From NCBI GenBank assembly GCA_036867785.1, contig CP145421.1:248001-312000 (forward strand): a stretch of 64,000 nt of DNA, given 5' to 3'. Under the pieces are notes generated by a model. That model saw only the letters and a program-made list of their open reading frames with translations. It was not told where the DNA came from and did no database searches. Below are positions 41,101-51,764 of the stretch, piece by piece. Origin of the DNA: Plasmodiophora brassicae (taxonomy: Eukaryota > Endomyxa: Phytomyxea > Phytomyxea > Plasmodiophorida). The position numbers and the translations under genes were made by a program. Each line of letters starts with the position of its first letter. Position 1 is the first letter of the stretch.

Positions 41101-41404
41101 TTAAATCAACAAGCACCCGTCAGGAACGGTGACAGGAACGCGATCGCACAGGCGCATTCCATACTTCCGTAACGCCAACGCGGGCGAGTATCTCGGATGC
41201 GATTCGTGCGCCGGAATCGCCATCACCCGCAACGTCGTAGTCGACCATCGATTCGGCCAGCGTGCCCGCCGCATCCACCATCGTCGACGACGCCAGGACG
41301 TCCAGCGTCATCGACGCGACGTACACGACGATGGCGTCGTCGAGATCCGGGCACGCCACCCGTATCGACGACTCGAGCGCACCGGCCTCGATCGACGGCG
41401 ACAT
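38182..41404 (-). CDS. ABCF3: ABCF3/GCN20-type soluble ATPase of the ABC-F family
   Basis: Many exons. The ATG at 41404 begins [20 protein letters not shown] with [18 protein letters not shown], the ABCF3 N-terminal region. A Tudor-like insert ([20 protein letters not shown]) and a charged helix ([20 protein letters not shown]) follow. Cassette 1 has Walker [10 protein letters not shown], signature [11 protein letters not shown], Walker B LLDEPTN joined to HLDFPAV, and SHDRVFI. Cassette 2 has [19 protein letters not shown], Walker A GANGCGKT, signature [12 protein letters not shown], Walker B DEPTN joined to HMDLETV, and SHDQYFL. The end reads [18 protein letters not shown], stopping at 38182. 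Micro-exons 39656-39677 (22 nt) and 38539-38552 (14 nt) carry the two Walker B motifs. ABC-F proteins act on ribosomes; GCN20 supports eIF2-kinase signalling. The Tudor-like insert is not usual. Confidence 0.85.
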
Positions 41405-41569
41405 GTTCGCCTATTACCTTCTGCAGTGCGCGGTCGCGCGGTCCGCAGCTTCCAGCTCCATTTGAGGACCCGCAGCCGCGTGTGTAACGGCGCGCTGACA
41501 GCGAACTGCATCGTCCTCCTGCGCTACCTCCACTGGAACAACGGACGAAACTGTTTCCCATAACGCGCG

Positions 41570-41906
41570 TGTACCATGAGGTAGGTTCTTCAGGATTGCC
41601 CGCGCGATCGCGACCCGTCGTCTCTCGCCGCCACTCAGCCTTGCACCCCAACCATGCCAATGCGTCACTGGGACTGGGCGTGTAATACCTGATCCTCGTT
41701 CTCCATAGACAGTACCGTATCTGTTTAGTTGTGGTCCGGTGAAGCGGTACCCTCGCCTGGGCGTCCAATCAGCAAGGGCGCCGGATGCGCCGTCCCATCG
41801 CAAGCGTACCGCTACCTTGATCTGGTCCAACGATGCATCCGTACCCGATGTTGTACGCCAGCGTGTCATTGAACTGAACACGGTCGCGCGGTACGATGCA
41901 GAGAGA
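41570..41906 (-). pseudogene. Fragment of an ABCB (ATM1/ABCB7-type) transporter ATPase
   Basis: On the minus strand a Q-loop region IVPRDRVQFNDTLAYNIGYG is followed by YGTVYGERGS and, a little further, RLSGGERRRVAIARAILKN. These are the ABCB half-transporter motifs between Q-loop and signature. The Walker A, Walker B and membrane domain were not found on either side, so this is a partial copy. It directly abuts the start of ABCF3, which is a different ABC family, so it is not a piece of that gene. Confidence 0.65.
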
Positions 41907-42226
41907 CGCCGTTATCTGAATGCCAACGCTCCAATCTCACAGAATGGTCACGCCGCAGAGACATGAGCGGTGTTCTGCCCAATCGGCCATGATCTTCCCA
42001 CTTGTCCGCGATCGTGCTTGTGCAAGTGCCTGTTGGATTTCATTTCTGCTCTGATCGCTGAGGGCAAACGAACCATCACGGATGCCGGCATCGGCAAGAT
42101 CATTGGGTTGCCAGTTCTATGCCTGCAGAGGCGACGTTTCGTGCAACCCTTTTATCCGACCGAGCTCTACATGTTTACAGTGCTGGTTGCTTGCACAAAA
42201 CTGCCCAAGCACAAACTGGCTTCTGG

Positions 42227-42370
42227 ACGGCGTCCGTGGCGCACCAATCATACATTCTGCTATCTGGCCTTGTCTGGTCTTGTCCGTGTCCTGAATTAAC
42301 ACGCAGGACACGGACAAGACCAGACAAGGCCAGATAGCAGAATGTATGATTGGTGCGCCACGGACGCCGT
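42227..42370. repeat. Perfect inverted repeat, 67-bp arms, 10-bp spacer
   Basis: Arms 42227-42293 and 42304-42370 are exact reverse complements around AATTAACACG. The structure lies just beyond the 3' side of the Copia element body. It would form a stable hairpin in single-stranded DNA or RNA. Confidence 0.97.
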
Positions 42371-42404
42371 ACGGCAGTGTTGCGCGGTATATGTGGGAGG
42401 CGCC

Positions 42405-45213
42405 CTATGATTGCTGATCTAAGGCACTCTGCGGACTCGAGGTCGCACCAGTGTCCCGATTCCCCCCCTCGACCTGAGAGTCCAAGTTCATGTGGGGATG
42501 CGGTACGCACTTGAGGGCCGCACGGAATTCTACGAACTTGTGCTTTCCGAGCGGTTTCGTGAAGATGTCGGCGAGGTTCTCGCACGAGCGGACGTAGTGC
42601 ACCTTGATCTGGTTGGATGCCACCAGTTCTCTGACGAAGTGGTCCTTGAGCGCGAGATGTTTCATCTTGCTGTGGTTGATTTCGCTGTTGGCGAACGCGA
42701 TCGCCCCCTGATTGTCTACGTGTAGAGGTGTAGGCTGAGCTTGTGGAAAACCTAGTTCGTCCAGCACATTGCGCAACCAGACGCCTTCTGTTGCCGCGAG
42801 TGTTGACGCCACCGTCTCCGCCTCGCACGACGATAACGCGACCGTGGTCTGCTTCTTAGAGCGAAATGAAACCGGGCAGCCATTCAGAAGGAACACGCAC
42901 CCCGAAGTCGATCGTCGTGTGTCGAGGTCTCCACCCCAAACAGAATCGGAGTAGCCGACCAGGAGCGGTGTGGCCGTTTCCCCACCTCCTTCGAACAGGA
43001 GGCCGTAGTTGCGAGTGCCGTTGAGGTACCTGAAGACTCGCTTCAGCGCGACGAAGTGCGCTGGTCCTGGGTCTTGCACGTATCGGGAGACCTCGTTCAC
43101 CGCATAGGCGATGTCTGGCCGGGTGTGCAGCAGCCACATTAGGTGACCTACCGCTGCTCGATAGTTGATGCGCTGGCCTTCTAAGGCGGCAAGTTCGCGA
43201 TCGGCCTGGTTCTGCGGGCACAGTGATGTGGATAACTTCAAGTTCGCATCTGCCGGTGTCGAGACGGGGCGCGATTCGGCCATGCCGTAGGTGTCGAGGA
43301 TAGTTTTCGTGTAGCGTTCTTGCGACAGGAACACCGATCCACCTTGTCTATCGACGTCGAAGCCAATGACTGATTGAAGCTCTCCCATGTCCGACATCTT
43401 GAATCTCTTCGAGAGGGCTGACTTGGTTTCCTGTACGAGTTCGGGATGTCCGACGATGGGAATATCATCGACGTAGACCCCAACAATGACGAGCCGTCCA
43501 GTTGGACCACGTTTGAAATACAAGCACGATGCGGACTTGGCTCGTTGGAACCCGCATTCGTTAACGAGGAAGGCGTCGATGACCTTGAACCATTCTCTTG
43601 GGGCCTGTTTCAGGCCATAGATCGATCGTAGGAGCTTGACGAAACGGGTTCTGGCCTTCATCCCTTTCGGGGAGTCCATGTAGATCTCTTCGGTGAGGTG
43701 GGCGTTGAGGAATGCGGTCATCACATCCATCTGCTCGGCGATGATCTCCTTGTCTTGGACGGACAGGGCTAGTACTAGACGGAGGATGTCGCTCCGGACG
43801 ACTGGCGCATAGGTGTTCGTGTAGTCGATCCCCTGGCGCTGTCTGTAGCCGAGTATGCATAGTCGAGCCTTGTACCGGTAGGAGGTGACACCGTCGGGGT
43901 CATGGCGGAGAACCCAGGTGGTGTCCGGCGGGATCTGACTTGACTTGGTGATCTTGCGCTTGTAGACCCAGCGGCATCCGATGGGGCGTGCCCCGACGGG
44001 TAGTCGCTCCACAGCTTCCCATGTCTTGTGCTGTTTCAAGCTCTTCAATTCATCGGCCATCGCCTTAGTCCAGAACTCTGCCTCGGGACTTGCCATGGCG
44101 TCTTCATATGTGTTTGGAGTGTCGGGGTCATCTGCATTGAGCGCGGCGTCATCGTCGTCGTCGCATTGATGTGTGGAACCTATCCACATGTGGTGAATAG
44201 GATCGTCGTTGGTAGGTTGCAGGGACGCGATCCAGGCGTGGTGGACGGGATCTCCTAAACGGTCTGGCTTGCGGGAGAGACGCCGGGCTCGTTCGGTGGG
44301 AGGTCGTGGATCCTCATTGGGGCCTGCGGCGGACTGCTAGGTTTGTTTTGGCTCGTCCGTCGTCCGTCAACACTCAACACAACAGACGTTGACACTGCGT
44401 TTCAGCCATGGGCCAGGTTTATTGCAAAGGTGCTCTTTGGCCCACCATAACAGCAACGCGGTGCCAACCTCTGTTGTGTCTGCAACCACCGAACAGACGA
44501 CACGATGTTCGGCAAAATAGGAAGGAGGTCAACAATATTATCGTATCGAAGTTGTCGCCTCCCGTCCTGCGCGAGAGTGTTGAGGACATCATCCGCACCT
44601 ACGAGCCCGCGACGTTGGCCGACCAGGTCGCGGGCTCGTTGGTGCGGATGATGTCCTCAACACTCTCGCGCAGGACGGGAGGCGACAACTTCGATACGAT
44701 AATTTTGTTGACCTCCTTGAGGTTCTTACCAATTTTGACGATCTTGGAGAGGCCGTTGTCGGCGACAATCTTGTCCGCGTCCTGAAACAGGCGCAGGACG
44801 CTGGCGTCGGTGTCCATGGTGTCGAACACCATGCGTAGGTCTGCGAACAGCTGCGTGAGCTTGATCGGTTCTTGGTCAGACAGGACCAGCATCCGCCGCT
44901 GGTTTAGCCACTGCTCGATGGCGTCGTTCGCGACCTTCTCAGGGCACGTTTCGAGCTCGATCTTGCAGATGGTGTTGAGCATGCCCTCGTCGAGCATGGT
45001 TTTGACGCCAATCGGGGCGATGTTCTCGCCCAGAGCGATCTTCTCCTGGATTCTGGAGTTGTACGTCTTCAGCTGGTTCATAAACACGATGATCGCTGGT
45101 CGGTCACTCGTGCGTAGCTTCGGAGCAGCTATCTGCTCGAACATGGACGGGCGAACCACGGCCATGCTTGACTTCTCATCGCCGCCCACGGCGTCGCTTG
45201 GGCCCATTACCAA
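42405..45213 (-). mobile_element. Copia (Ty1-type) LTR retrotransposon, broken
   Basis: Fossil element on the minus strand. Recognisable parts are a gag-like region at about 44620-45213 and a reverse transcriptase plus RNase H region at about 42405-44189. The latter shows the Copia RT patterns (AMADELKSLKQHKTWE, GVYVDDIPIVG) and the RNase H to C-terminal pattern (VALSSCEAETVAS, VRSCENLADIFTK). No integrase region or matching terminal repeats were found around it. The RT part is well preserved, so the insertion is fairly young compared with the integrase remnant at 9.2 kb. The element is not whole. Confidence 0.9.
44515..44730. repeat. Inverted repeat, about 98-bp arms, 15-bp spacer
   Basis: Arms about 44515-44612 and 44628-44730 are near-identical reverse complements. 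The structure lies at one edge of the gag-like part of the Copia element, so a short piece of that part is present in both orientations. Confidence 0.9.
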
Positions 45214-45479
45214 ATAGGAGATGCCGCGGTGTTAGGGCGGCTTCATATAACGCGACATTTCGGCATGCGTCTTGGCATGCTTGTTGAGCGAGCTGCGACT
45301 CGCAAACAGGAGTTCACAGACAGAGCACTTGTCCGGGATTTCGCAGTTCGGGGCAGCACTTATGATGCATTTCGCTTCGTCACCAACTTGAGCGCAACAG
45401 CAAAGCCATTGTCTGGACGTTGGACGCGGAATAAGCGTCCTGGCTTGACAAATTACCCAGCCACCTGTTTCACAGCAGC

Positions 45480-45925
45480 GCCAGTGTTATTGGATCAGCA
45501 ATGGCAGTTGAGCCCGTCGGCCAACGAGTTCCAAGTCCTACAGTGCGGCACCGCGAAGTTCGGATGATCGATCATGCCAAATGGGCCACGCTTGGATGCA
45601 TGGATCTGCTGAAGTAGTCGTTGACGCTTTCGGGGAACGCTGTTCGGACACGTCAACGACTCGTTGAGCAGATTCATGCATTCAAGCGTGGCAATCCATT
45701 TGGCAGCGTGCGGTTAAAGTCCCTCATTCGGTCATTCCACGGCCCGCACCTCAAGGGGCTCGTACCTGGTGGCAGCGGCCGAATCTCCGTTCCATGGTTA
45801 AAGTTGTGACGAAACCTACGGTAATCAGGGCTGCAGACGGCAGTGTTAGCGATGGCAGTTGAGCAGATCGGCCAACCAGTTCCGAGTCCTCTGTACCGAG
45901 GGCTGCCTCCGGATGATTGCCTTGA
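45480..45925 (+). repeat. Diverged direct repeat flanking a hairpin
   Basis: Sequence from about 45480 to 45565 recurs at about 45840-45925: both have an ATGGCAGTTGAGC core followed by CGGCCAAC and AGTTCC, and both continue with CGGATGAT. Similarity is strongest in the first 50 bp. The second copy is within the kinase-like frame starting at 45843. Confidence 0.6.
45574..45704. repeat. Inverted repeat, about 53-bp arms, 24-bp spacer
   Basis: Arms 45574-45626 and 45651-45704 pair at roughly 87%. This hairpin sits between the two copies of the direct repeat at 45480-45925. Confidence 0.8.
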
Positions 45926-46127
45926 ATTGTTCGACCTACACCAGCGCGACATCTGTCACGGGGATCCTCGACCACGGAACATCATTGTTAAGGACAGTAA
46001 GTACTACTGGATTGACTTCCTGGGTTCGCACATCGAGCAGCCTGCTGGTCCTGGGGACGAGAAACTGGCAGATGGTATCACGTTGTCGAAACCTATCCTC
46101 TGGTCAGGGTTCGGAGCTTCTCTGTAG
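45843..46127 (+). CDS. Protein-kinase-like catalytic-core fragment
   Basis: A frame of 94 residues contains LFDLHQRDICHGDPRPRNII and then YYWIDF. These match the catalytic loop (HGDxRxxN) and metal-binding Asp (WIDF in place of DFG) of aminoglycoside-phosphotransferase or Crinkler-type kinase folds. The N-lobe (glycine loop, Lys) was not found upstream, where instead a repeat and hairpin lie. It is therefore probably a partial or decayed gene, although upstream exons may have been missed. Confidence 0.5.
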   Translation: MLAMAVEQIGQPVPSPLYRGLPPDDCLELFDLHQRDICHGDPRPRNIIVKDSKYYWIDFLGSHIEQPAGPGDEKLADGITLSKPILWSGFGASL

Positions 46128-46321
46128 CTGCGCAGAGGAAGTGGAACGACTACGTGGTATCGAGTAAAAGCCATCGGTCGGCTCCTGTTCGATCTGCTGA
46201 ATCCAGTCGACACGTGAGGCACGATGATCACAATCATCGACTGCCCGTCGTTCAATGCGTGGGAGTCCGTGGCGGAGTCCGTCTCGCAGATCTGCCCGCG
46301 ATGACGATCTGCTATGAGCCC

Positions 46322-48043
46322 ATGACGGAACCAGCCCTGAAGAAAATCGAGCCCGTTGTTGCCGAGTTGCGCGTACGGGCATGTGACCGCTGCCTCCTGC
46401 GATTCGGGGACTGCCGTTCCATACAATCGTACCGCGTCACTTCCTCGGTTTCGCCCGCCAACGTGTTCCAGTCTCACACCGGCTGATTGTTCTCGTAGGC
46501 GCTACGTCAACAGTTCCTGGCCGCTGGCGTTTCTCCTGCATGCTTACTGGACGCTTCGGCTGTATGCGACCTTTGTTTAGGAATTCTACAAGTTCCGGAA
46601 GACCCATCATGCGATCACCTGATCAATCGTCTGGCGAGTAGTGCGACGTACGGCGAATACGAATTCAGCGACTTCACTCTATCGATTGGGTTACCGCCAG
46701 TTCTCGACCTTCGTAATGCTGGAGTCGCTGCCCGACTTGAGATGCGGTACCCGGGAGCGTTTCCAGGCGTCGTGGACGTCAAAGATGCTGTCAAGTGGGT
46801 GTACGGTGCCGTTGTCCGAGGCGCGACCGGCAAGTCGTTCAAGTTCCAATCCGAGTTCCAAGTCGACGTGCTGGCGACGCATGACGAGACCGACGATGAG
46901 ATCATTCAGGCGTTATCACCGCTCATTCGTCGGGTGCTCCCCGATGCGTCGTCGAAGCGCCTCAAACACGTAGTCGTCAATTCGAGGAATTTCGCCGAGA
47001 AGGCGCTTGCGGTCATGAACGTAAGCGAGCGTTCCACATTGGTTCCGGCGAAGACGACGGTGGCCCCTTGCGTCATCGCGATCACTGTCTCCCGGCAACC
47101 GGTTCTTATCACCGGCAAGTACAGAAAGTTCTGCAGATTGCTATCGCAGTCGCCTTGGGTATGTCGCGTTGTTTTCGCACGTAACAACGTTCCTGATGGG
47201 GATTCTCTCAGGTTATTGACAATAAACGCAAGACCGAGTCGTCCGTCCAGGAACTGATCGCTGATCAAGTTACAGCCTTCATCAAGTGCAGCGGTATGGT
47301 CTCCGCGAAGCAACGCGTAGTGTCCAGGTTCTGAGCACCACCTCACAGACATCAAGTTCCATTCGGCTGGCAGGGAAGACGTTGACGTCCGGATGCTTGG
47401 CGACGGGAGACATTTCGTTCTGGTATCAGATCCGTTTGAACCTGGACAAATCCCTCCTGAATCCAGCGTTTTCACTGTGCAGGAGATGATTGATCCGAGG
47501 CGCGTTCCGTCTTTGAAGGAGCTGGAAGAGCTGTGCTTGCGCATCAACAACAGCACAGATCGGATTGAAGTCCATTCGTTGTCGGTTGCCCCCGACTACG
47601 CGAAAGAGTTCAAGACGCTGCAAGCTGGGGCCGACTCCAAGCGGTAACCCTAACTGCCCGCCACGGTTTCATCTTGTCGACTGAATGACGTCTTGCGTAA
47701 CAGGAAGTCGTACCGAGCGATAATGTGGACGTCAGCCGCGCTCACTGACGAAGCTGTTCGAACCCTACAGGGAAGCGCTCCGATTGAGATTCAGCAGAAG
47801 ACGCCCATCCGTGTCCTGCACCGGCGGTCGTTGCTGTCTCGGCCACGAACCATCTATGAGCTGTCCATAACGCGCATCAACAAGCACTTCGCCGTCCTGG
47901 ATCTCGTCGCCCAGGCCGGCACGTACATTAAGGAGTTCGTCCATGGCGACCGGGGACGAACCACGCCTTCAGTTGGCGACATTCTCACGTGCCAGGCCGA
48001 CATCGTCCAGCTCGACGTCATGGATCTTCACACTGGGCATTAG
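46322..48043 (+). CDS. PUS10: tRNA pseudouridine synthase PUS10
   Basis: Multi-exon. The ATG at 46322 gives LKKIEPVVAELRVRACDRCL, the N-terminal Cys-containing THUMP-like region. The next exons contain GEYEFSDFTLSIGLPP and GKSFKFQSEFQVDVLATH. A following exon gives ITGKYRKFCRLLSQSPW, then KRKTESSVQELIADQVTAFI, and GREDVDVRMLGDG, which carries the catalytic Asp. Later regions are ELEELCLRINNSTDRIEVHS, QQKTPIRVLHRRSLLSRPRT and QAGTYIKEFVHGDRGRTTPS, with the stop at 48043. PUS10 makes pseudouridine 54/55 in tRNA in archaea and eukaryotes. The match runs the whole length. Introns lie near 46425-46600, 47155-47220, 47270-47350 and 47645-47700. Confidence 0.92.
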
Positions 48044-49062
48044 TACACTGGCGACATTCGTCGAATTGCTTGCTTTGCACAGGGAGCGCTTGATTAGATG
48101 ACGTTATGTATATGGATCCTCTGGCGGCTAGATTTATTGTGCTTGTGTCGAGTTAGATCCGAGGAAGTGCTCACCGCGGGGTGTAGGTAGGTATGTCCGT
48201 TGACGTTATGTTGCTCTGCCGGGCTTGCCATATGAGGCAAGTTGGGGGACATTTCGGGCGCCTTGACATGGCCATGGGACTTGTTGGGGTCATCGCACAT
48301 CCCCGAGCTGGATGGGGAGCCAAAAGGGCCAAACGCACTCTTCCCCGAGTTGTCATTTGCTTCGACGCGCGTACACCAACGCTGCGATGCTGCGTACATC
48401 CTGAGTGATGTCGCCGAGCGTCGGCCCGGCTCCTGGCGAGTCAGAATTCCGTTCCTACAGGTCACGGCCGTGAGCCATTTCTGCGTCCATCGAAGCGAAT
48501 TTGCTGCGGCGTTGGCGGTTTCCGTCGTCATGGTCTTGACGAAAGTGTGTCATCTACTGTCTGCGTGCAGAAGAAATACCGAACGCGCGAATGACCAGGT
48601 GTTTCGACGTTTCCTGGCTATGAACCATTTCAGACCTTCTATGACTAGCCCCGACTACGGCGACTCGTAGATCGGTACCTACGACTATAGTTATCCGCGG
48701 TTGGCCTGTTCCGTTTTCAAAAATAGCATGGCCTGGTTTGGGCTGCGGCGCTGCGCCGGCGCTAGTGCGAGCACGCGCCAGCATCCTGTTGAAGCTCCGT
48801 GCTGCGGTGCGATGCTCGATGGATGATGATGACCCGATTGCTGAACGAATCGCGCAACGCCGATCTTCCCTGTCCACCTGGCAGACGCAGTTCTAAAGCC
48901 TGTCTGGCGAACTTCCCAGCCGATACTGGGCAAATGCGGCGTCCGGGTCATTGGCAAGGGCGGCGTGGAATGATTTCTGTGTCTTGTCGGCTCATGCGCA
49001 TCGAAATCGAACTGGGTTAAGTGCACAACGAAGAGCACATCGAGTGCCACGAAACGCTTTCA
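48044..49062. other. About 1 kb with no recognised gene
   Basis: Frames are open on both strands in places (48094-48531 minus, 48242-48670 plus, 48691-49050 minus), but none shows domain motifs or good splice links. The base composition is less GC-rich than the neighbouring genes. Confidence 0.35.
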
Positions 49063-49504
49063 CATCGTTCACGGCATACCCTCTGGCAAGACAGCCGCCC
49101 TCCAGATGAACGTGTCTGCACTAGCCAAACATATTGAGATGTCGAACGATGCGTTTCGGGTGGACCCCGCAAGCCGCAAAGGTAACATCGTTGAAGCCAA
49201 CGACGATAAGAGCGACAGCGACGTATCTATCCAGATTGAAGATGACAAGGGCCTCAATTGATTTGGCCGGCAAAGGTGGCACGCTTTTCGTCATATACTT
49301 TTTGCCGGCCAAATCAATTGAGGCCCTTGTCATCTTCAATCTGGATAGATACGTCGTTGTCGCTCTTATCGTCGTTGGCTTCAGCGATGTTACCTTGCGG
49401 GGTCCACCCGAAACGCATCGTTCGACATCTCAATATGTTTGGCTAGTACATACACGTTCCTCTGGAGGGCGGCTGTCTTGCCAGAGGGTATGCCGTGAAC
49501 GATG
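49063..49504. repeat. Long inverted repeat, about 205-212-bp arms, 26-bp spacer
   Basis: Arms 49063-49274 and 49301-49504 are reverse complements at about 95% with one 8-nt length difference. In either orientation the arm, read inward, encodes IVHGIPSGKTAALQ and HIEMSNDAFRVDP, so a coding-like segment is present in both directions. Confidence 0.93.
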
Positions 49505-50940
49505 CGAAGGTTCGTGGCATTCGATGTGCGCACATGTCTGGCATCATTCGATCGGAAATCGAACGCCATCGCAATATTCTCTTGGGCCTTTGCTCGTCCA
49601 GCAGTATTAATTCGCGGCTGGGCAGATGGCCAGTGTTTCAAGGATAAGTATGGTCCTTTCGTGCTGAAAGCGCTGCGTTTCAACGAATACCCTCTCGCGG
49701 TGACGTCTGGCATTGACGGCGCCGGCGTCTTGCGGTGGGGATCGTAGTCGGTTACGCCGGTCGATCTGCCCTCTGAGGTCAGGTGATCTCGGCCTTATTC
49801 ATGCAGTCATACCGCACATCGCGCGAGGTCATCGTGCAGCTAGCGTTTCTACGCCTGGACGCGTTCGAATTGAACTTGATGTACCAGCTCGGGTTCCCTG
49901 TGTTCGATCCGACAACTGGGACTGCAACTGCAAGGGTTGTTCTATCGTGCGCTGTACGTACTCCCTTCTACATCTGCTCATGTTTCTTCTGGTTTAACGT
50001 AGATCTTATTTGTGGCAGACGTTAGACTACAAGGAGTTCAGCTTGACAACTCGTTGCTCCCAAGGCGGAAAGCAGGACGCCTGCAACAGATGCCACGTTC
50101 AAGGCTACGCAGATGTTGCTGTTACGTTAATCGGATTTAACCGTTGCAGATCATAGGCGCGTGTCTCTTCCGAACACAGGATGCTGATACCTCCTAACTT
50201 GAAGTCGAGCAATTGTCATTTCCTGGCGAACTTCACTGACGGCGGCCTCTACCTTGGAACAACCGCGATGTTCTGCATGCTTGAGTTACCGCATCACGAT
50301 GGTCATGACCAATCGACATTTTCCCGATTGTCCGCGTTTCCTCCTGGAAGAAGCTCAAGCGCGCTAGCAGCCCTGTCGGCGGGAGACTGCGACAGTCCAT
50401 CAGAGGTTCGCACGATCTTCGTTGATGTTTCTCATGTATTGAATTGTACCTACAATTGTTCAGGCGATCCAATCCGTCCTGGTGATGCCGGCTCGGTAGC
50501 TCCCACCAACGCACCTTTCTGTTCCGTCCAGAGGGTGCGTCTCCACCACACGATTGTCGAATGTGGGCCTGATGCTGCTTCTCCACCACACACTGATACC
50601 GACGACGATTTTATTCTTCAAATGCCGTCACCGGTTTACGAACGGTTTGTCGGGCGAGGACCTCACCTGCCCTTGACGCCGGAACGCAAGGCGCTATGTG
50701 CCTGGTTTCCGGGTGTGTATGCTAGGTACTGCTCCTGTGTGCGTGTATGGATCCGAAATCGAGGACGCTCATTGCTCCCGTGTGTCAGTATTTACACATA
50801 GGCAGCGGGAGCGGAACTGTCCCGCTAAGAACGCCGTCCTGCACCAGAGGATCCTCTCGGAGGGGCCGGTGCAAGTGGGCCTGCCTGCCGAAGAGTGGAT
50901 CTTGGCCGACACTCGCCAACGTGTGTCGATTATTTAGAAT
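49505..50940 (+). CDS. Uncharacterised plus-strand gene, exon structure tentative
   Basis: Likely exons: VLIRGWADGQCFKDKYGPFV (about 49600-49690); QSYRTSREVIVQLAFLRLDA and LMYQLGFPVFDPTTG (about 49785-49935); after an intron ending CAG at about 50024, LDYKEFSLTTRCSQGGKQDA and CNRCHVQGYADVAVT (to about 50128); and after another, LKSSNCHFLANFTDGGLYLG with SPVYERFVGRGPHLPLTPER (50181 to about 50715). The composition is not repetitive and the splice signals are plausible, but I know no matching family. The 49.1-49.5 kb inverted repeat overlaps its presumed upstream part. Confidence 0.35.
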
Positions 50941-51120
50941 TCCATTTATTCATTCGTAATTTGTCGAAGTCATCAAACAGCACAGAAGAGCACTGCACCT
51001 GAAGATGGGTCAGGTTCGTCACCGCGCCTCGTCGGCTGCGGCTGCTGGGTGTCCGCCGTGCAATGCCATATTCAAAGATGTTTCACGTACGTCGAGAACG
51101 TCTGCCTCTGGGGTTTAATT

Positions 51121-51350
51121 TAATAACGGTCTGTTTGATGTGCAGTGCATCACGATCATTTGTTCGAGTTCCTGTCGCAGATCCGAAATGAGTTCGTCCG
51201 GATGGCGGACCAGCCCGTGTTCGCCAGCTGTAAATTCCTTTCAATGGCGAACACGTGCTGGTCCGCCATGTTGACGAACTCATTTCGGATCTGCGACAGG
51301 AATTCGAACAAATGATCGTGTTGCACTGCACATCAAACAGACCATTATTT
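51121..51350. repeat. Inverted repeat, 105-bp arms, 20-bp spacer
   Basis: Arms 51121-51225 and 51246-51350 pair at roughly 92%. Read on the plus strand the right arm encodes HVDELISDLRQEFEQMIVLH, which looks coding-like; the left arm carries the same segment on the other strand. Confidence 0.92.
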
Positions 51351-51764
51351 ACAATGCGTGTGGATACAGGCCCAGTATCAAGGGGTGCCTCCGCATCCAG
51401 CCAATGGTACGCAACGACAACGTTAACATCATGTGTTGGCTCATTGCGTTGAGTGTGAATTTAGACGGCATTGCAGACAGGCACTTTGGAAGGTATGGCC
51501 GTTGTTGGCATCCACTTGCATCATCTGACATGCGGATTGTAGAACATGAGAATGTACTTGTGCCACTTGCCGATCCTGACGGCAAGTCGACGTCGCCCAG
51601 CAAGTCTGTTTGACCCGACCGAGCTCTCTCTTCTTATAGAATGCGGCACCGTGAAGCGACCCAGTAGCGACACTAGGCCGGGGGTACGATTCGCATGCCG
51701 CTAATTCGTGGGATATCGCTGTACTGTTGGATCGAACCCATCATGGAAGCCTAGGGGGCCAGCA
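51351..51764. other. Upstream region of the giant gene
   Basis: A plus-strand frame 51404-51613 (MVRNDNVNIMCWLIALSVNL) is short and unsupported. The promoter of the giant gene should lie here; no element is identified. Confidence 0.35.

Noticed and set aside
42405-45213. Search for long terminal repeats around the Copia body
   Set aside because: No pair of matching direct repeats was visible by eye on the two sides; the only clear repeat next to it is the 67-bp palindrome, which is inverted and so not an LTR pair.
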